Below, piece after piece: positions 1 through 5,319 of a stretch of DNA of 28,251 nt. Within the stretch, counting starts at the first letter, position 1; each line of letters begins with the position of its first letter. This DNA is from a virus, in the IMG/VR virus record IMGVR_UViG_3300037193_002055, positions 1-28,251 of that record. One strand, written 5' to 3'. The translations under genes were made by a program, and so were the position numbers. Under the pieces are notes generated by a model that saw only the letters and a list, made by a program, of their open reading frames with translations, ran no database searches and was not told the DNA's origin.

Positions 1-104
1 ACGGTGTTCGCGCCCCCCCCGAGGACCACATTATCCCGGGGTTTTTTTAGCCGGCGCGCCCCCCCCCCCCCCCCGGCCGAAATGATTAGCGATCTTGACC
101 GGGG
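1..104. other. Low-complexity left end, no gene
   Basis: This stretch has runs of 8 C (13-20), 7 T (42-48) and 16 C (59-74), unlike anything else in the window. GAGGACCACAT at 21-31 reappears at 120-130, where it contains the ribosome binding site and start of the first gene, so the end may hold a corrupted copy of that sequence. I see no coding sequence. A sequencing or assembly artefact at a contig end is the simplest reading. Confidence 0.6.
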
Positions 105-128
105 GTGCTGTCCACATTGGAGGACCAC

Positions 129-548
129 ATGCACCGCCAAATCACCGCCGTAGCTGGCGTGGCCAGCGGCATATTCGGCGCCGCAACCACCATGGCCGTC
201 GCTCTGGGCGCAGATGACGACCGCGTAGTCCGTGGCGACGTGTTCGCCGTACTCCTCGGCATGACCGTCCTTACCGGCATCGTCTCGCTGGACGGCTGGA
301 TCACCACCCTCGCCGTCCGGTCCGCCGTCCGCGACATCGCCGCCGAGGAGCGCGCCGCCACCGAAGCCGCCCTCGCCGCCAACAACAAGTGCATCCGGCA
401 GGCCGTGGTCGACACGTTCCAGGCCGAGTTCGTACCGGTCCTCCGCGTCGAGATCGACCGGGCGGTCGACGAGGCCCTGCGGTCCGGCATCGTCTACGGC
501 GCACAGAAGCTGGAGGCCACCGTCACCCCGCTGCACGGCGGGCGCTGA
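129..548 (+). CDS. Small two-helix membrane protein upstream of integrase
   Basis: This is a 139-residue protein of unknown function. I chose the ATG at 129 over an upstream ATG at 105 because GGAGG at 119-123 lies 5 nt before it. Residues ~5-27 and ~38-58 are hydrophobic and look like two membrane spans. The rest (~65-130) is charged, alanine-rich and probably helical, so it would lie on one face of the membrane. The stop TGA shares a base with the integrase ATG (TGATG), so the two genes are translationally coupled. Coupling to int suggests a role in the integrated or mobile state, but no family is recognised. Confidence 0.7.
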   Translation: MHRQITAVAGVASGIFGAATTMAVALGADDDRVVRGDVFAVLLGMTVLTGIVSLDGWITTLAVRSAVRDIAAEERAATEAALAANNKCIRQAVVDTFQAEFVPVLRVEIDRAVDEALRSGIVYGAQKLEATVTPLHGGR

Positions 549-1696
549 TGGCGTGGATCACCAAGCTGCCAAGCGGGCTGTACATGGCCACGGTGTACAC
601 CCCGCACGGCCGGCGCACGAAGACCCACGAACTGCGCGGCATGGTCGCCAACTGGGCCGGCGAACTGGAAGCCAACATCCGTCGGGGTGAGTTCATTGAC
701 CCCAAGCTGGCGAAGACCACCGTGGCCGCGGTCTGGGAGAGGTACGCGCCCGCGCGCCGGATCGAGAAGGCGTCCCGAGCTCGGGACGAGTCGCACTGGC
801 GATGCTGGGTGGGGCCGCGGTGGGGGCCGGTGGAGGTCGGCGAGATCCTCAAGCCGGACGTCCAGACGTGGGTAAATGAGCTGGAGGAGGACGGCGTCGG
901 CGGCTGGACCATCATCGCCGCCGTCAACGTCCTCAAGGCCGCGCTGGAGCTGGCCGTGGACGCCGGGATGATCCGCGCCAACCCGGCCCGGCGGGTCAAG
1001 ACGCCGCTGCCGCCGGAGCACGTCGACCGGGTGTTCACCGCCGAGGAGGAGCGGCTCCTGCTTGAGCGCCTGGACGAACTGTTCCCCGGCCGCCGCGACG
1101 CCCGGCTGTTCGTCGAGGGCCTGTTCGAGTCCGGCGCCCGGTGGGAGGAAGTGGCCGCGGTCAGCAAGGAGCGAGTGGACCTGCGGCGCGGCCTGTTCGT
1201 CCTCGGTCCGGTGATGGAGCGCGACGGTACCGTGCGCGACTACCCGAAGGGCGCGCGGAGCCGGCGGGCGGCCGGGTTCCGGGACGCTCCATTGGGGACG
1301 GAGTACCTGGCGCGGCTGCGGCCGCTGGTGCTGGCGACCGAGCCGGGTGCGCTGGTGTTTACCGCGCCGCAGGGTGGGTCGATGCTGTACCCGACGTGGC
1401 TGCGCCGGGTGTGGAAGGCCGCGATGCGGGTGCCGGTCCTGGGGGAGGACGGGAAGCCGGCCACCGATGAGCGTGGTCGTCCGATGTGGATGCCGCTGGT
1501 GGCGGACCCCCAGCCGACGCCGCATGACTGCCGGCACAGCTTCGGTACGCGGCTGGCCGAGGCCGGCGTGCCGGATCACGACCGGATGGCCTTGATGGGA
1601 CACAAGGACCACCGGTCCGCGGCGCGGTACACGCACTCCAGCGACGAGCGGCACAACAAGGCCCGGGCGGCGCTGAGGGCCGCGAGGGGCGGCTGA
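548..1696 (+). CDS. int: Tyrosine-type site-specific integrase
   Basis: This 382-residue tyrosine recombinase would insert and excise the element at a tRNA-Val gene. The N-terminal ~55 residues resemble a small arm-DNA-binding domain. Residues ~56-150 form the SAM-like core-binding domain, and ~160-382 the catalytic domain. Catalytic residues visible are R198 (ESGARWEE), a probable beta-hairpin lysine near K234, H326 and R329 (PHDCRH), H352 (MGHKD) and the nucleophile Y361 (ARYTH). Length is normal for actinobacterial phage and AICE integrases. The ATG overlaps the upstream stop codon. The gene ends directly at an arm-type repeat, terminator and tRNA-derived core, so its cognate attachment site lies immediately downstream. 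Confidence 0.96.
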   Translation: MAWITKLPSGLYMATVYTPHGRRTKTHELRGMVANWAGELEANIRRGEFIDPKLAKTTVAAVWERYAPARRIEKASRARDESHWRCWVGPRWGPVEVGEILKPDVQTWVNELEEDGVGGWTIIAAVNVLKAALELAVDAGMIRANPARRVKTPLPPEHVDRVFTAEEERLLLERLDELFPGRRDARLFVEGLFESGARWEEVAAVSKERVDLRRGLFVLGPVMERDGTVRDYPKGARSRRAAGFRDAPLGTEYLARLRPLVLATEPGALVFTAPQGGSMLYPTWLRRVWKAAMRVPVLGEDGKPATDERGRPMWMPLVADPQPTPHDCRHSFGTRLAEAGVPDHDRMALMGHKDHRSAARYTHSSDERHNKARAALRAARGG

Positions 1697-1729
1697 AGAT
1701 CATCACTAATGGCGCACTAGTCAACATCA
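1696..1729 (+). repeat. Arm-type repeat, left copy (P arm candidate)
   Basis: This 34-bp sequence matches 1906-1939 at 29 of 34 positions in the same orientation. Both copies contain AAGATCAT near the left end and ACTAGTCAA near the right end. The left copy begins on the last base of the integrase stop codon. Two similar sites flanking a tRNA-derived core are typical of integrase arm-binding sites. The match is seen directly; the binding role is inferred. Confidence 0.7.
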
Positions 1730-1758
1730 AAAAAGACCCGCCGTTGGCGGGTCTTTTT
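1730..1758 (+). terminator. Intrinsic terminator after int (bidirectional)
   Basis: A 13-bp perfect stem (AAAAAGACCCGCC paired with GGCGGGTCTTTTT) closes a 3-nt GTT loop. The A-run on one side and T-run on the other make it work on both strands. It ends int transcription and lies inside the attachment region, between the left arm repeat and the tRNA core, so it also insulates int from host transcription after integration. Confidence 0.93.
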
Positions 1759-1760
1759 CC

Positions 1761-1807
1761 TGGTGGGCGATACTGGGTTTGAACCAGTGACCTCTTCCGT
1801 GTCAAGG
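1761..1807 (-). other. attP core: 3' part of tRNA-Val(GAC)
   Basis: Read on the minus strand, these 47 bases match the 3' portion of a tRNA. They comprise the anticodon loop TTGACAC (anticodon GAC, valine), the stem GGAAG, the variable loop, a T arm with ACTGG/CCAGT around TTCAAAC, the acceptor strand ATCGCCC, and an encoded CCA at 1761-1763. The sequence beyond 1807 does not supply the 5' half: the D arm, 5' acceptor strand and most of the 5' anticodon stem are absent. It is therefore a tRNA fragment, not a gene. Such a fragment next to an integrase is the usual phage attachment core, which restores the host tRNA on integration. Confidence 0.85.
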
Positions 1808-1870
1808 ATTTCGGGGCACTTCTCGGACCTGCCTGAACGGGCCGACCTGCCCCGTGACCTGGGGATCTGC

Positions 1871-1900
1871 GGACCGCTAGGAACCGCTGGGAACCGCTGG
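1871..1900 (+). repeat. Three tandem 10-bp repeats beside attP
   Basis: There are three consecutive decamers: GGACCGCTAG, GAACCGCTGG and GAACCGCTGG. They lie between the tRNA core and the right arm repeat. The position fits accessory (Xis or host factor) binding sites, but that is only inference from location. Confidence 0.5.
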
Positions 1901-1905
1901 ATTTC

Positions 1906-1939
1906 AAGATCATAACTAGTGGGGAACTAGTCAAGATCA
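1906..1939 (+). repeat. Arm-type repeat, right copy (P' arm candidate)
   Basis: This is the second copy of the 34-bp repeat found at 1696-1729. It contains CAAGATCA at both ends (1905-1912 and 1932-1939) with two ACTAGT hexamers between them. Its last three bases are the stop codon of the leftward gene at 1937-2308. The two copies bracket the tRNA-derived core, 31 nt from it on the left and 98 nt on the right. Confidence 0.7.
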
Positions 1940-2308
1940 CGGTCCGATCAGAGAGACCAGGCGCCACTCGCCGGACTCGTACTGCACCCGACAGGTGTAG
2001 GTGGTGCGCAGCATCGCGCCGAACCGGTTCTCCGAGTCGACCTTGCCAGCCACCATCGTCGGGTTCGACCCGATCACCCGCTCCTCGGAGAACTGCGCGG
2101 TCGCCGGCGCCACGAGCCGGTCGCGGACGTACGTCCGGCACGCCTCCCGCGCCTCGTCCTCCGGGGTGCTGCCGAGTGCCAGGCCCAGGCCGACCGCGGC
2201 GGCCGCGACGGCCAGGCCGACGGCTATCAGGAACTTCCAGTTCCGATCCCACCAGCTCGGCGGGGGCGGCTGCGGCTCAACCCAGTCGTGCGCGACGTGA
2301 TCGGTCAT
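1937..2308 (-). CDS. Single-span membrane-anchored protein, unknown function
   Basis: This 123-residue protein has a short Pro-rich N-terminus with a WW pair (~residues 11-20). One hydrophobic span follows at ~25-46, then a predicted extracytoplasmic domain of ~75 residues with two cysteines (C57 and C106). The C-terminal part (sequence such as TYTCRVQYESGEWRLVS) resembles small NTF2-like or lipoprotein-type secreted domains of actinomycetes, but I cannot assign a family. The start is the ATG at 2306-2308; no strong ribosome binding site is visible, so a different start is possible. Its stop codon lies in the right arm repeat. The gene points towards attP and away from GntR, and may be a superinfection-exclusion or accessory gene expressed from the integrated element; that is speculation. 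Confidence 0.6.
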   Translation of the reverse strand: MTDHVAHDWVEPQPPPPSWWDRNWKFLIAVGLAVAAAAVGLGLALGSTPEDEAREACRTYVRDRLVAPATAQFSEERVIGSNPTMVAGKVDSENRFGAMLRTTYTCRVQYESGEWRLVSLIGP

Positions 2309-2339
2309 GGCCGGCACCGTACGCCGGGGAAGCGCGTGA

Positions 2340-2585
2340 TCACCCTCCGTCGGACGGAGGACCGCCTGTCGGCTCTGCGACGTACACTCCGACGCCGACA
2401 ACGGTCTCGACCAGGCCGCGCATGCGGAGGCGGTCGATCGCCGTGCGGACGACTTGCTGAGACACGTCGAACTCCTCGCGCAGTTCGGCGCCGGACGGCA
2501 GCTTGGAGCCGGGCGGGTACTCCCCGGAGGCGATGCGGCGCTCCAGCTCACGCTGGAGCCGATCAGTCTTGCTCTCGGCGGGCAT
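2340..2585 (-). CDS. GntR-type winged-helix repressor, DNA-binding domain only
   Basis: This is an 81-residue protein consisting almost only of a GntR winged helix. Features include the start helix with TDRLQRELERRI, the GEYPPGSKLPS turn at ~21-31, the recognition helix VSQQVVRTAIDRL at ~41-53, and the wing RGLVETVVGVGVYV at ~56-69. There is no effector-binding domain; many GntR proteins have a further 150 residues. The start is the second of two nearby ATGs (2583-2585), 7 nt after AAGGAG; the ATG at 2589 would be too close to that site. Upstream lies an inverted-repeat operator with a divergent promoter. It is likely a lysogeny or transfer repressor acting on the rightward operon and on itself, as KorSA-type GntR proteins do in actinomycete integrative elements. 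Confidence 0.87.
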   Translation of the reverse strand: MPAESKTDRLQRELERRIASGEYPPGSKLPSGAELREEFDVSQQVVRTAIDRLRMRGLVETVVGVGVYVAEPTGGPPSDGG

Positions 2586-2646
2586 GGTCATACTCCTTGG
2601 CAGGTATGACAATCCGACCACCTCCCACCCAATCGAGTCAAGATTT

Positions 2647-2695
2647 CCGGTGATGACCGGCCATCGTACCCTTGACCTGTCATCACCGGTCATCA
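2647..2695. promoter_or_regulatory. Inverted-repeat operator between gntR and the rightward operon
   Basis: CCGGTGATGACCGG at 2647-2660 is mirrored by TCATCACCGGTCATCA at 2680-2695. Both are built from TGATG and CCGG elements in opposite orientation, with TTGACCTGTCA between them. The site is adjacent to gntR and overlaps the candidate + strand promoter, which suits binding by a GntR dimer or tetramer. Which protein binds is inferred. Confidence 0.6.
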
Positions 2696-2701
2696 TAGGT
2701 T
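2672..2701 (+). promoter_or_regulatory. Candidate rightward promoter under operator control
   Basis: TTGACC at 2672-2677 and TAGGTT at 2696-2701 are separated by 18 bp, close to the actinobacterial sigma-70 pattern (TTGAC and TAnnnT). The spacer is one arm of the inverted repeat. It would drive the structured leader and the genes from 3062 onwards. Confidence 0.45.
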
Positions 2702-3061
2702 GGCGAGCGAGGGTAGGGACTCCTTGGCAGGTGTTCTCCCCCCGACGCCGGGCGCGGTGTCCTGTTGGCGCAAGCCTTGGGGCGTGACTGCCGCGCCCGG
2801 CCCACAACGCCTTGGTGGCGGGCCGCTGGGGTTGCGCGGCGGCCCGCGCCAGGGATCCCCCGCTCGGCGGTCCCAGCCGGTGGTCGCCGGTGGCGCAGTG
2901 GCCGGCCGAGCGGGGGGCCAACAGCATGGGCGCCGCGCCGTTTCGATGACCGGTTGGGGCCGGTCCTGGAGGGCGGTGCGGCGCCCAGCGGTACCCCCGC
3001 CGGGGTCGCGACCTGAGCCTCCGGCCCCGGCGGGACTTCCTGGCGGGAGGTGTCTGAGACG
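2702..3061 (+). other. Non-coding leader with successive inverted repeats
   Basis: About 350 nt lie between the putative promoter and the first start codon, with no convincing gene. Three inverted repeats follow each other: a 12-bp pair CCCCCGCTCGGC (2857-2868) with its complement (2905-2916), a 9-bp pair GGGCGCCGC (2928-2936) with 2978-2986, and a 9-bp pair CCGCCGGGG (2997-3005) with 3025-3033. The last ends 11 nt before the ribosome binding site of the next gene. ACTCCTTGGCAGGT at 2719-2732 repeats 2592-2605. The leader could be a regulatory RNA, but GC-rich DNA gives such pairs easily. Confidence 0.4.
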
Positions 3062-3292
3062 ATGTCCGAGCTGTCCAAGTCCGACGCCAAGCTGTCCGAG
3101 AGGGACGCCGAGGAACTGCGCGAGTTGGCCGGCGCGGCCGCGTGGTGGCGCCACGACATGAAGGTGCGGGCGCTGGTCCGTCGCGGGGTGACGGTGCGGG
3201 CGATCGCCGAAGCCCGCCGGGTAGCCGTCCAGGTGATCGAGGAGATCCTCAGGCCGCCGAGCACGACCCTGCGCAAGGGGCGGCCGCAGTGA
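3062..3292 (+). CDS. Small helix-turn-helix protein
   Basis: This 76-residue protein is highly charged and probably all-helical. A helix-turn-helix is visible at ~41-62 (GVTVRAIAEARRVAVQVIEEI), of the simple resolvase/Sigma-70 region 4 type. A basic tail follows (LRKGRPQ). The start is the ATG at 3062, 11 nt after GGGAGG; an in-frame GTG at 3050 overlaps that site and is less likely. The stop TGA lies within the GTGA start of the next gene, so the two are translationally coupled. It is probably a DNA-binding regulator or recombination directionality factor of the early operon; the family is not recognised. Confidence 0.7.
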   Translation: MSELSKSDAKLSERDAEELRELAGAAAWWRHDMKVRALVRRGVTVRAIAEARRVAVQVIEEILRPPSTTLRKGRPQ

Positions 3293-3747
3293 GCGCCCGG
3301 ACCGTAGAGGACTTCGCCGAGCGGCTGGTGGACCAGCTCGTCGGCGAGGATGCCGCGTGGCCGGAGCCGGTGGCGCGTGAGCGACGGCTGGCGCTGGCGG
3401 ACCGGATCCTCGCGGCGGGCCGCGGCGTGGTGGCCCGCCTGCGCGGAGTTGACCCCGAGGCGCTAGCGCCTCACGATGGCCACGTGGACGACGAGCGCGA
3501 GGTGGTCATCACGGTGGGCGGCGAGCGGGCGTTCACCACGGCCCAGGCGGCGGCCGACCGGGGGATGACGCCCTCGCACCTGCGCACCGTGATCTGGCGG
3601 GCCGGGCTGGAGCCGGTCGGGCACATCGACGCCCGGACGCCGCTGTGGCGCGCGGAAGACCTCGATCGTGCGTTCGAATCGCGGCCCGGTCAGGGTGCGG
3701 CTGGCCGTCCGAAGCCGCGCAAATCGGGCGGCTCTCACTCCGGGTGA
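3289..3747 (+). CDS. DNA-binding protein with excisionase/MerR-like helix-turn-helix
   Basis: This 152-residue protein starts at a GTG overlapping the previous stop. Residues 1-55 are helical and charged. Residues ~82-130 contain a MerR/excisionase-like unit: TTAQAAADRGMTPSHLRTVI (helix-turn-helix), a short wing with HIDARTPLW, and the closing helix RAEDLDRAF. The tail is basic (GRPKPRKSGG). It may be the Xis partner of the integrase, or an operon regulator; the two cannot be separated here. Codons 57-61 form a perfect palindrome (GAGGCGCTAGCGCCTC) and include the rare CTA leucine codon. This suggests that the DNA sequence itself is constrained and that the gene may overlap its own binding site. 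Confidence 0.7.
   Translation: MSARTVEDFAERLVDQLVGEDAAWPEPVARERRLALADRILAAGRGVVARLRGVDPEALAPHDGHVDDEREVVITVGGERAFTTAQAAADRGMTPSHLRTVIWRAGLEPVGHIDARTPLWRAEDLDRAFESRPGQGAAGRPKPRKSGGSHSG
3457..3472. repeat. CTAG-centred 16-bp palindrome, copy 1 (inside gene)
   Basis: GAGGCGCTAGCGCCTC is perfectly self-complementary. It shares the core GGCGCTAGCGCC with the palindrome at 4037-4052. It lies within the coding sequence at 3289-3747. Candidate binding site for a dimeric regulator. Confidence 0.6.
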
Positions 3748-4087
3748 TGCCCGATTCGTTCCAGAGGCCGGTCGGTTTGTCCGTTTGCTAGATGCAGTCG
3801 CTCACATCAGCCCGGGATGTCCGGTTTTGCTACTCAGCCGTTCGGACAGAATGTAGTGGCTCTAGAGCCACCACTGTCCGATTCGCACCTCTCCACAATG
3901 GACAGTCCACAGTGGAACTAACTACGTAGCGCTAGCGCCACCTGGTTTGTCCGGTTTCGGGGCGTCCCGTCTCGGGCAACGCCCCCGGTTCGCCCGCTGT
4001 GCGGGACGTTTCTCCTGGTCAGCGGGCCTATGCGTCGTGGCGCTAGCGCCACATACTTGAGGCACAGCCACCACCGAGGAGGACGCC
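3748..4087. promoter_or_regulatory. Non-coding control or origin-like region with iterons and palindromes
   Basis: There is no gene in these 340 bp. TGTCCG followed by a T-rich tract recurs in direct orientation at 3778-3788, 3818-3830, 3875-3886 and 3948-3960, with an inverted copy (CGGACA) at 3843-3848; GGTTTGTCCG is identical at 3774-3783 and 3944-3953. Three 16-bp CTAG-centred sites are interspersed: GTGGCTCTAGAGCCAC (3856-3871), GTAGCGCTAGCGCCAC (3926-3941) and GTGGCGCTAGCGCCAC (4037-4052). CGGACAG (3843-3849) and CTGTCCG (3874-3880) flank the first of these as a nested dyad. The layout resembles an iteron origin or a multi-operator control region; which one is not decided. Confidence 0.6.
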
Positions 4088-4357
4088 ATGAGCAGCAACT
4101 ACAACATCGCGATGTCGATGCTCTACGTCGAGGACCTGAACGGCCTGTTCGCCCAGCACGGCAGCCCCTGCTGCACCGTCACCGCCGGCACCGTCTGGTA
4201 CCGCATCGAGGCGGCCGGCGACGACACCACATTCCACTGCCCCACCTGCGCCGACAGCCTCCGGCGCCGAATCGCCACCAACGACGACAACCCGTTCCTG
4301 GGCCTGATCGAGATCACCCCGGTCGCCACACGCCGCGCCGCGATGACCCAGCGCTGA
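4088..4357 (+). CDS. Small Cys-rich protein A (GSPCC...CxxC)
   Basis: This 89-residue cytoplasmic protein is preceded by a strong GAGGAGG site at 4077-4083. Four cysteines (C28, C29, C51, C54) could bind a metal as a CC plus CPTC ribbon. WYRIEA at 37-42 lies between the pairs. The next gene encodes a paralogue with the same plan: HGSPCC/QGSPCC, W-Y/W-R-I/V-E-A, then CxxCA at the same position. The gene directly follows the palindrome cluster and is likely controlled from it. Function unknown; a small zinc-binding adaptor or transcription modulator is possible. Confidence 0.75.
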   Translation: MSSNYNIAMSMLYVEDLNGLFAQHGSPCCTVTAGTVWYRIEAAGDDTTFHCPTCADSLRRRIATNDDNPFLGLIEITPVATRRAAMTQR

Positions 4358-4401
4358 CCACCCACCCACCACCAACCGCCGACCCCGAAAGGACGATCGA
4401 G

Positions 4402-4707
4402 ATGAACACGCTGAACCTGTCGACCCTGGCCCACGAGGACGTCGAGGAGATCGCCGCCGAGCAGGGCTCACCCTGCTGCTTCCGCAGCACCAGCGAAGCG
4501 TGGTGGCGCGTGGAGGCGCCGGAGAGCCTGGCCACCATCGGTGGCATCAAGTGCCAGGCCTGCGCGGCCGGCATCGAGAGCCTGATCGAGCACGCCCGCG
4601 CCGAGGGCGACCCGACCGCCGAGCGCATCACCATCCACCCCGTCCGCTCCCGCGCCTGGGCGCTCTCGATCGCCCAGCACGAGATGGCCGGCATCGGCAC
4701 CAACTGA
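4402..4707 (+). CDS. Small Cys-rich protein B, paralogue of A
   Basis: This 101-residue protein has AAAGGA 8 nt before its ATG. It repeats the layout of the preceding gene: an acidic helical N-terminus, QGSPCC at 21-26, WWRVEA at 34-39, and CQACA at 51-55. It then has a helix and a longer C-terminal extension (~65-101) ending in a segment with ITIHPVRSRAW. Tandem duplication is the simplest origin. The conserved cysteines and the tryptophan-arginine-glutamate segment imply a shared fold, probably metal-stabilised. Function unknown. Confidence 0.75.
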   Translation: MNTLNLSTLAHEDVEEIAAEQGSPCCFRSTSEAWWRVEAPESLATIGGIKCQACAAGIESLIEHARAEGDPTAERITIHPVRSRAWALSIAQHEMAGIGTN

Positions 4708-4716
4708 CGACGACGC

Positions 4717-4749
4717 GGGGCCGGGAACGCTCGCATCGCTCCCGGCCCC
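4717..4749 (+). terminator. GC-rich hairpin between small genes
   Basis: A perfect 10-bp stem, GGGGCCGGGA (4717-4726) with TCCCGGCCCC (4740-4749), has a 13-nt loop. No T-run follows, so it may be a weak terminator, an attenuator or an RNA-stability element before the gene at 4793. Confidence 0.5.
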
Positions 4750-4792
4750 TCCCGCCCACCGTAGCGACCACCCACACCCCCGGAGGGACACC

Positions 4793-4987
4793 ATGGAAGA
4801 CGAGATCATCATCGACGCCACCAGCTTCGACAACGAGCGCCTGTACGCCGAGGTCGGCTCCGACGGCGAGACCGTCCGCCTGTACGTCGAGGACGACGAG
4901 GACTGCGTCGAGCTGAAACTCACCCCCGGCGAGGCGCTGGCCCTGATCGGCGGCCTCAGCCGCGCCCTGATCGTCGCGACCGCGTGA
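4793..4987 (+). CDS. Small acidic protein, unknown
   Basis: This 64-residue protein has GGAGGG 6 nt before its ATG. It is strongly acidic, with a run of Asp and Glu around residues 32-38. The N-terminal two-thirds look beta-rich (alternating segments such as RLYAEVG and TVRLYVED). A C-terminal amphipathic helix follows, with TPGEALALIGGLSRAL at ~44-59. Small acidic beta/alpha proteins of this type are common in actinophage accessory regions. Several phage proteins that mimic DNA are acidic, but nothing specific supports that here. Confidence 0.7.
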   Translation: MEDEIIIDATSFDNERLYAEVGSDGETVRLYVEDDEDCVELKLTPGEALALIGGLSRALIVATA

Positions 4988-5003
4988 TCGGGGGCGCGAG
5001 GTC

Positions 5004-5249
5004 ATGGACGAGCTGACCAAGCTGTTTGAGCAGGCGCAGACGGCGGCCGAGGAGTACGGCGACCGGCGGTACGAGGCCGGCCTCGAGGACGGCGCCGCCC
5101 GGGCGTACTTGTTGGTCCAGGAACTCCGCGAGGCCGCAGCCGGGGAGGGCGCCGACGAGGAGTTCATCCGCGCACTGGGCGTGGCGTTGGCCGAGCTGGC
5201 CGAGGCGGGGTGCGACTACGCACTCGAGCGAGCGCGCGCCGACAGCTGA
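5004..5249 (+). CDS. Small acidic helical protein, unknown
   Basis: This 81-residue protein is almost entirely helical by composition, with Glu/Ala-rich heptad-like stretches. The start ATG at 5004 has GAGG only 2 nt upstream, with a better-spaced GGGGG at 4990-4994, so initiation may be weak or coupled to the gene ending 16 nt upstream. It is the last rightward gene before the bidirectional terminator. No domain is recognised. Confidence 0.6.
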   Translation: MDELTKLFEQAQTAAEEYGDRRYEAGLEDGAARAYLLVQELREAAAGEGADEEFIRALGVALAELAEAGCDYALERARADS

Positions 5250-5267
5250 ACCCCGGACACGAAGAAG

Positions 5268-5302
5268 CGGCCCGGTCCCCGAGTGGGGGCCGGGCCGTTC
5301 TG
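5268..5302. terminator. Bidirectional terminator between converging operons
   Basis: A 13-bp stem, CGGCCCGGTCCCC (5268-5280) with GGGGGCCGGGCCG (5285-5297), has one G-T pair, a 4-nt GAGT loop and is followed by TTCTGTTGT. On the other strand it is followed by CTTCTTCG. It separates the rightward small-gene operon from the leftward late operon. Confidence 0.85.
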
Positions 5303-5319
5303 TTGTCGCGGGACCGAGC

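Noticed and set aside
1761-1807. Complete functional tRNA-Val gene
   Set aside because: Only the anticodon loop to the 3' CCA end is present. The D arm, the 5' acceptor strand and most of the 5' anticodon stem are missing, so it is an attachment core.
2340-2927. Longer version of the GntR gene with ~114 extra N-terminal residues
   Set aside because: The extension crosses the operator and promoter region. The AAGGAG site 7 nt before the ATG at 2585 defines the start, and the short protein already begins with the normal GntR first helix.
2700-3161. Rightward open frame of 153 codons in the leader region
   Set aside because: It has no ribosome binding site, Trp/Pro/Arg-rich composition atypical of its neighbours, and overlaps the better-supported helix-turn-helix gene at 3062.
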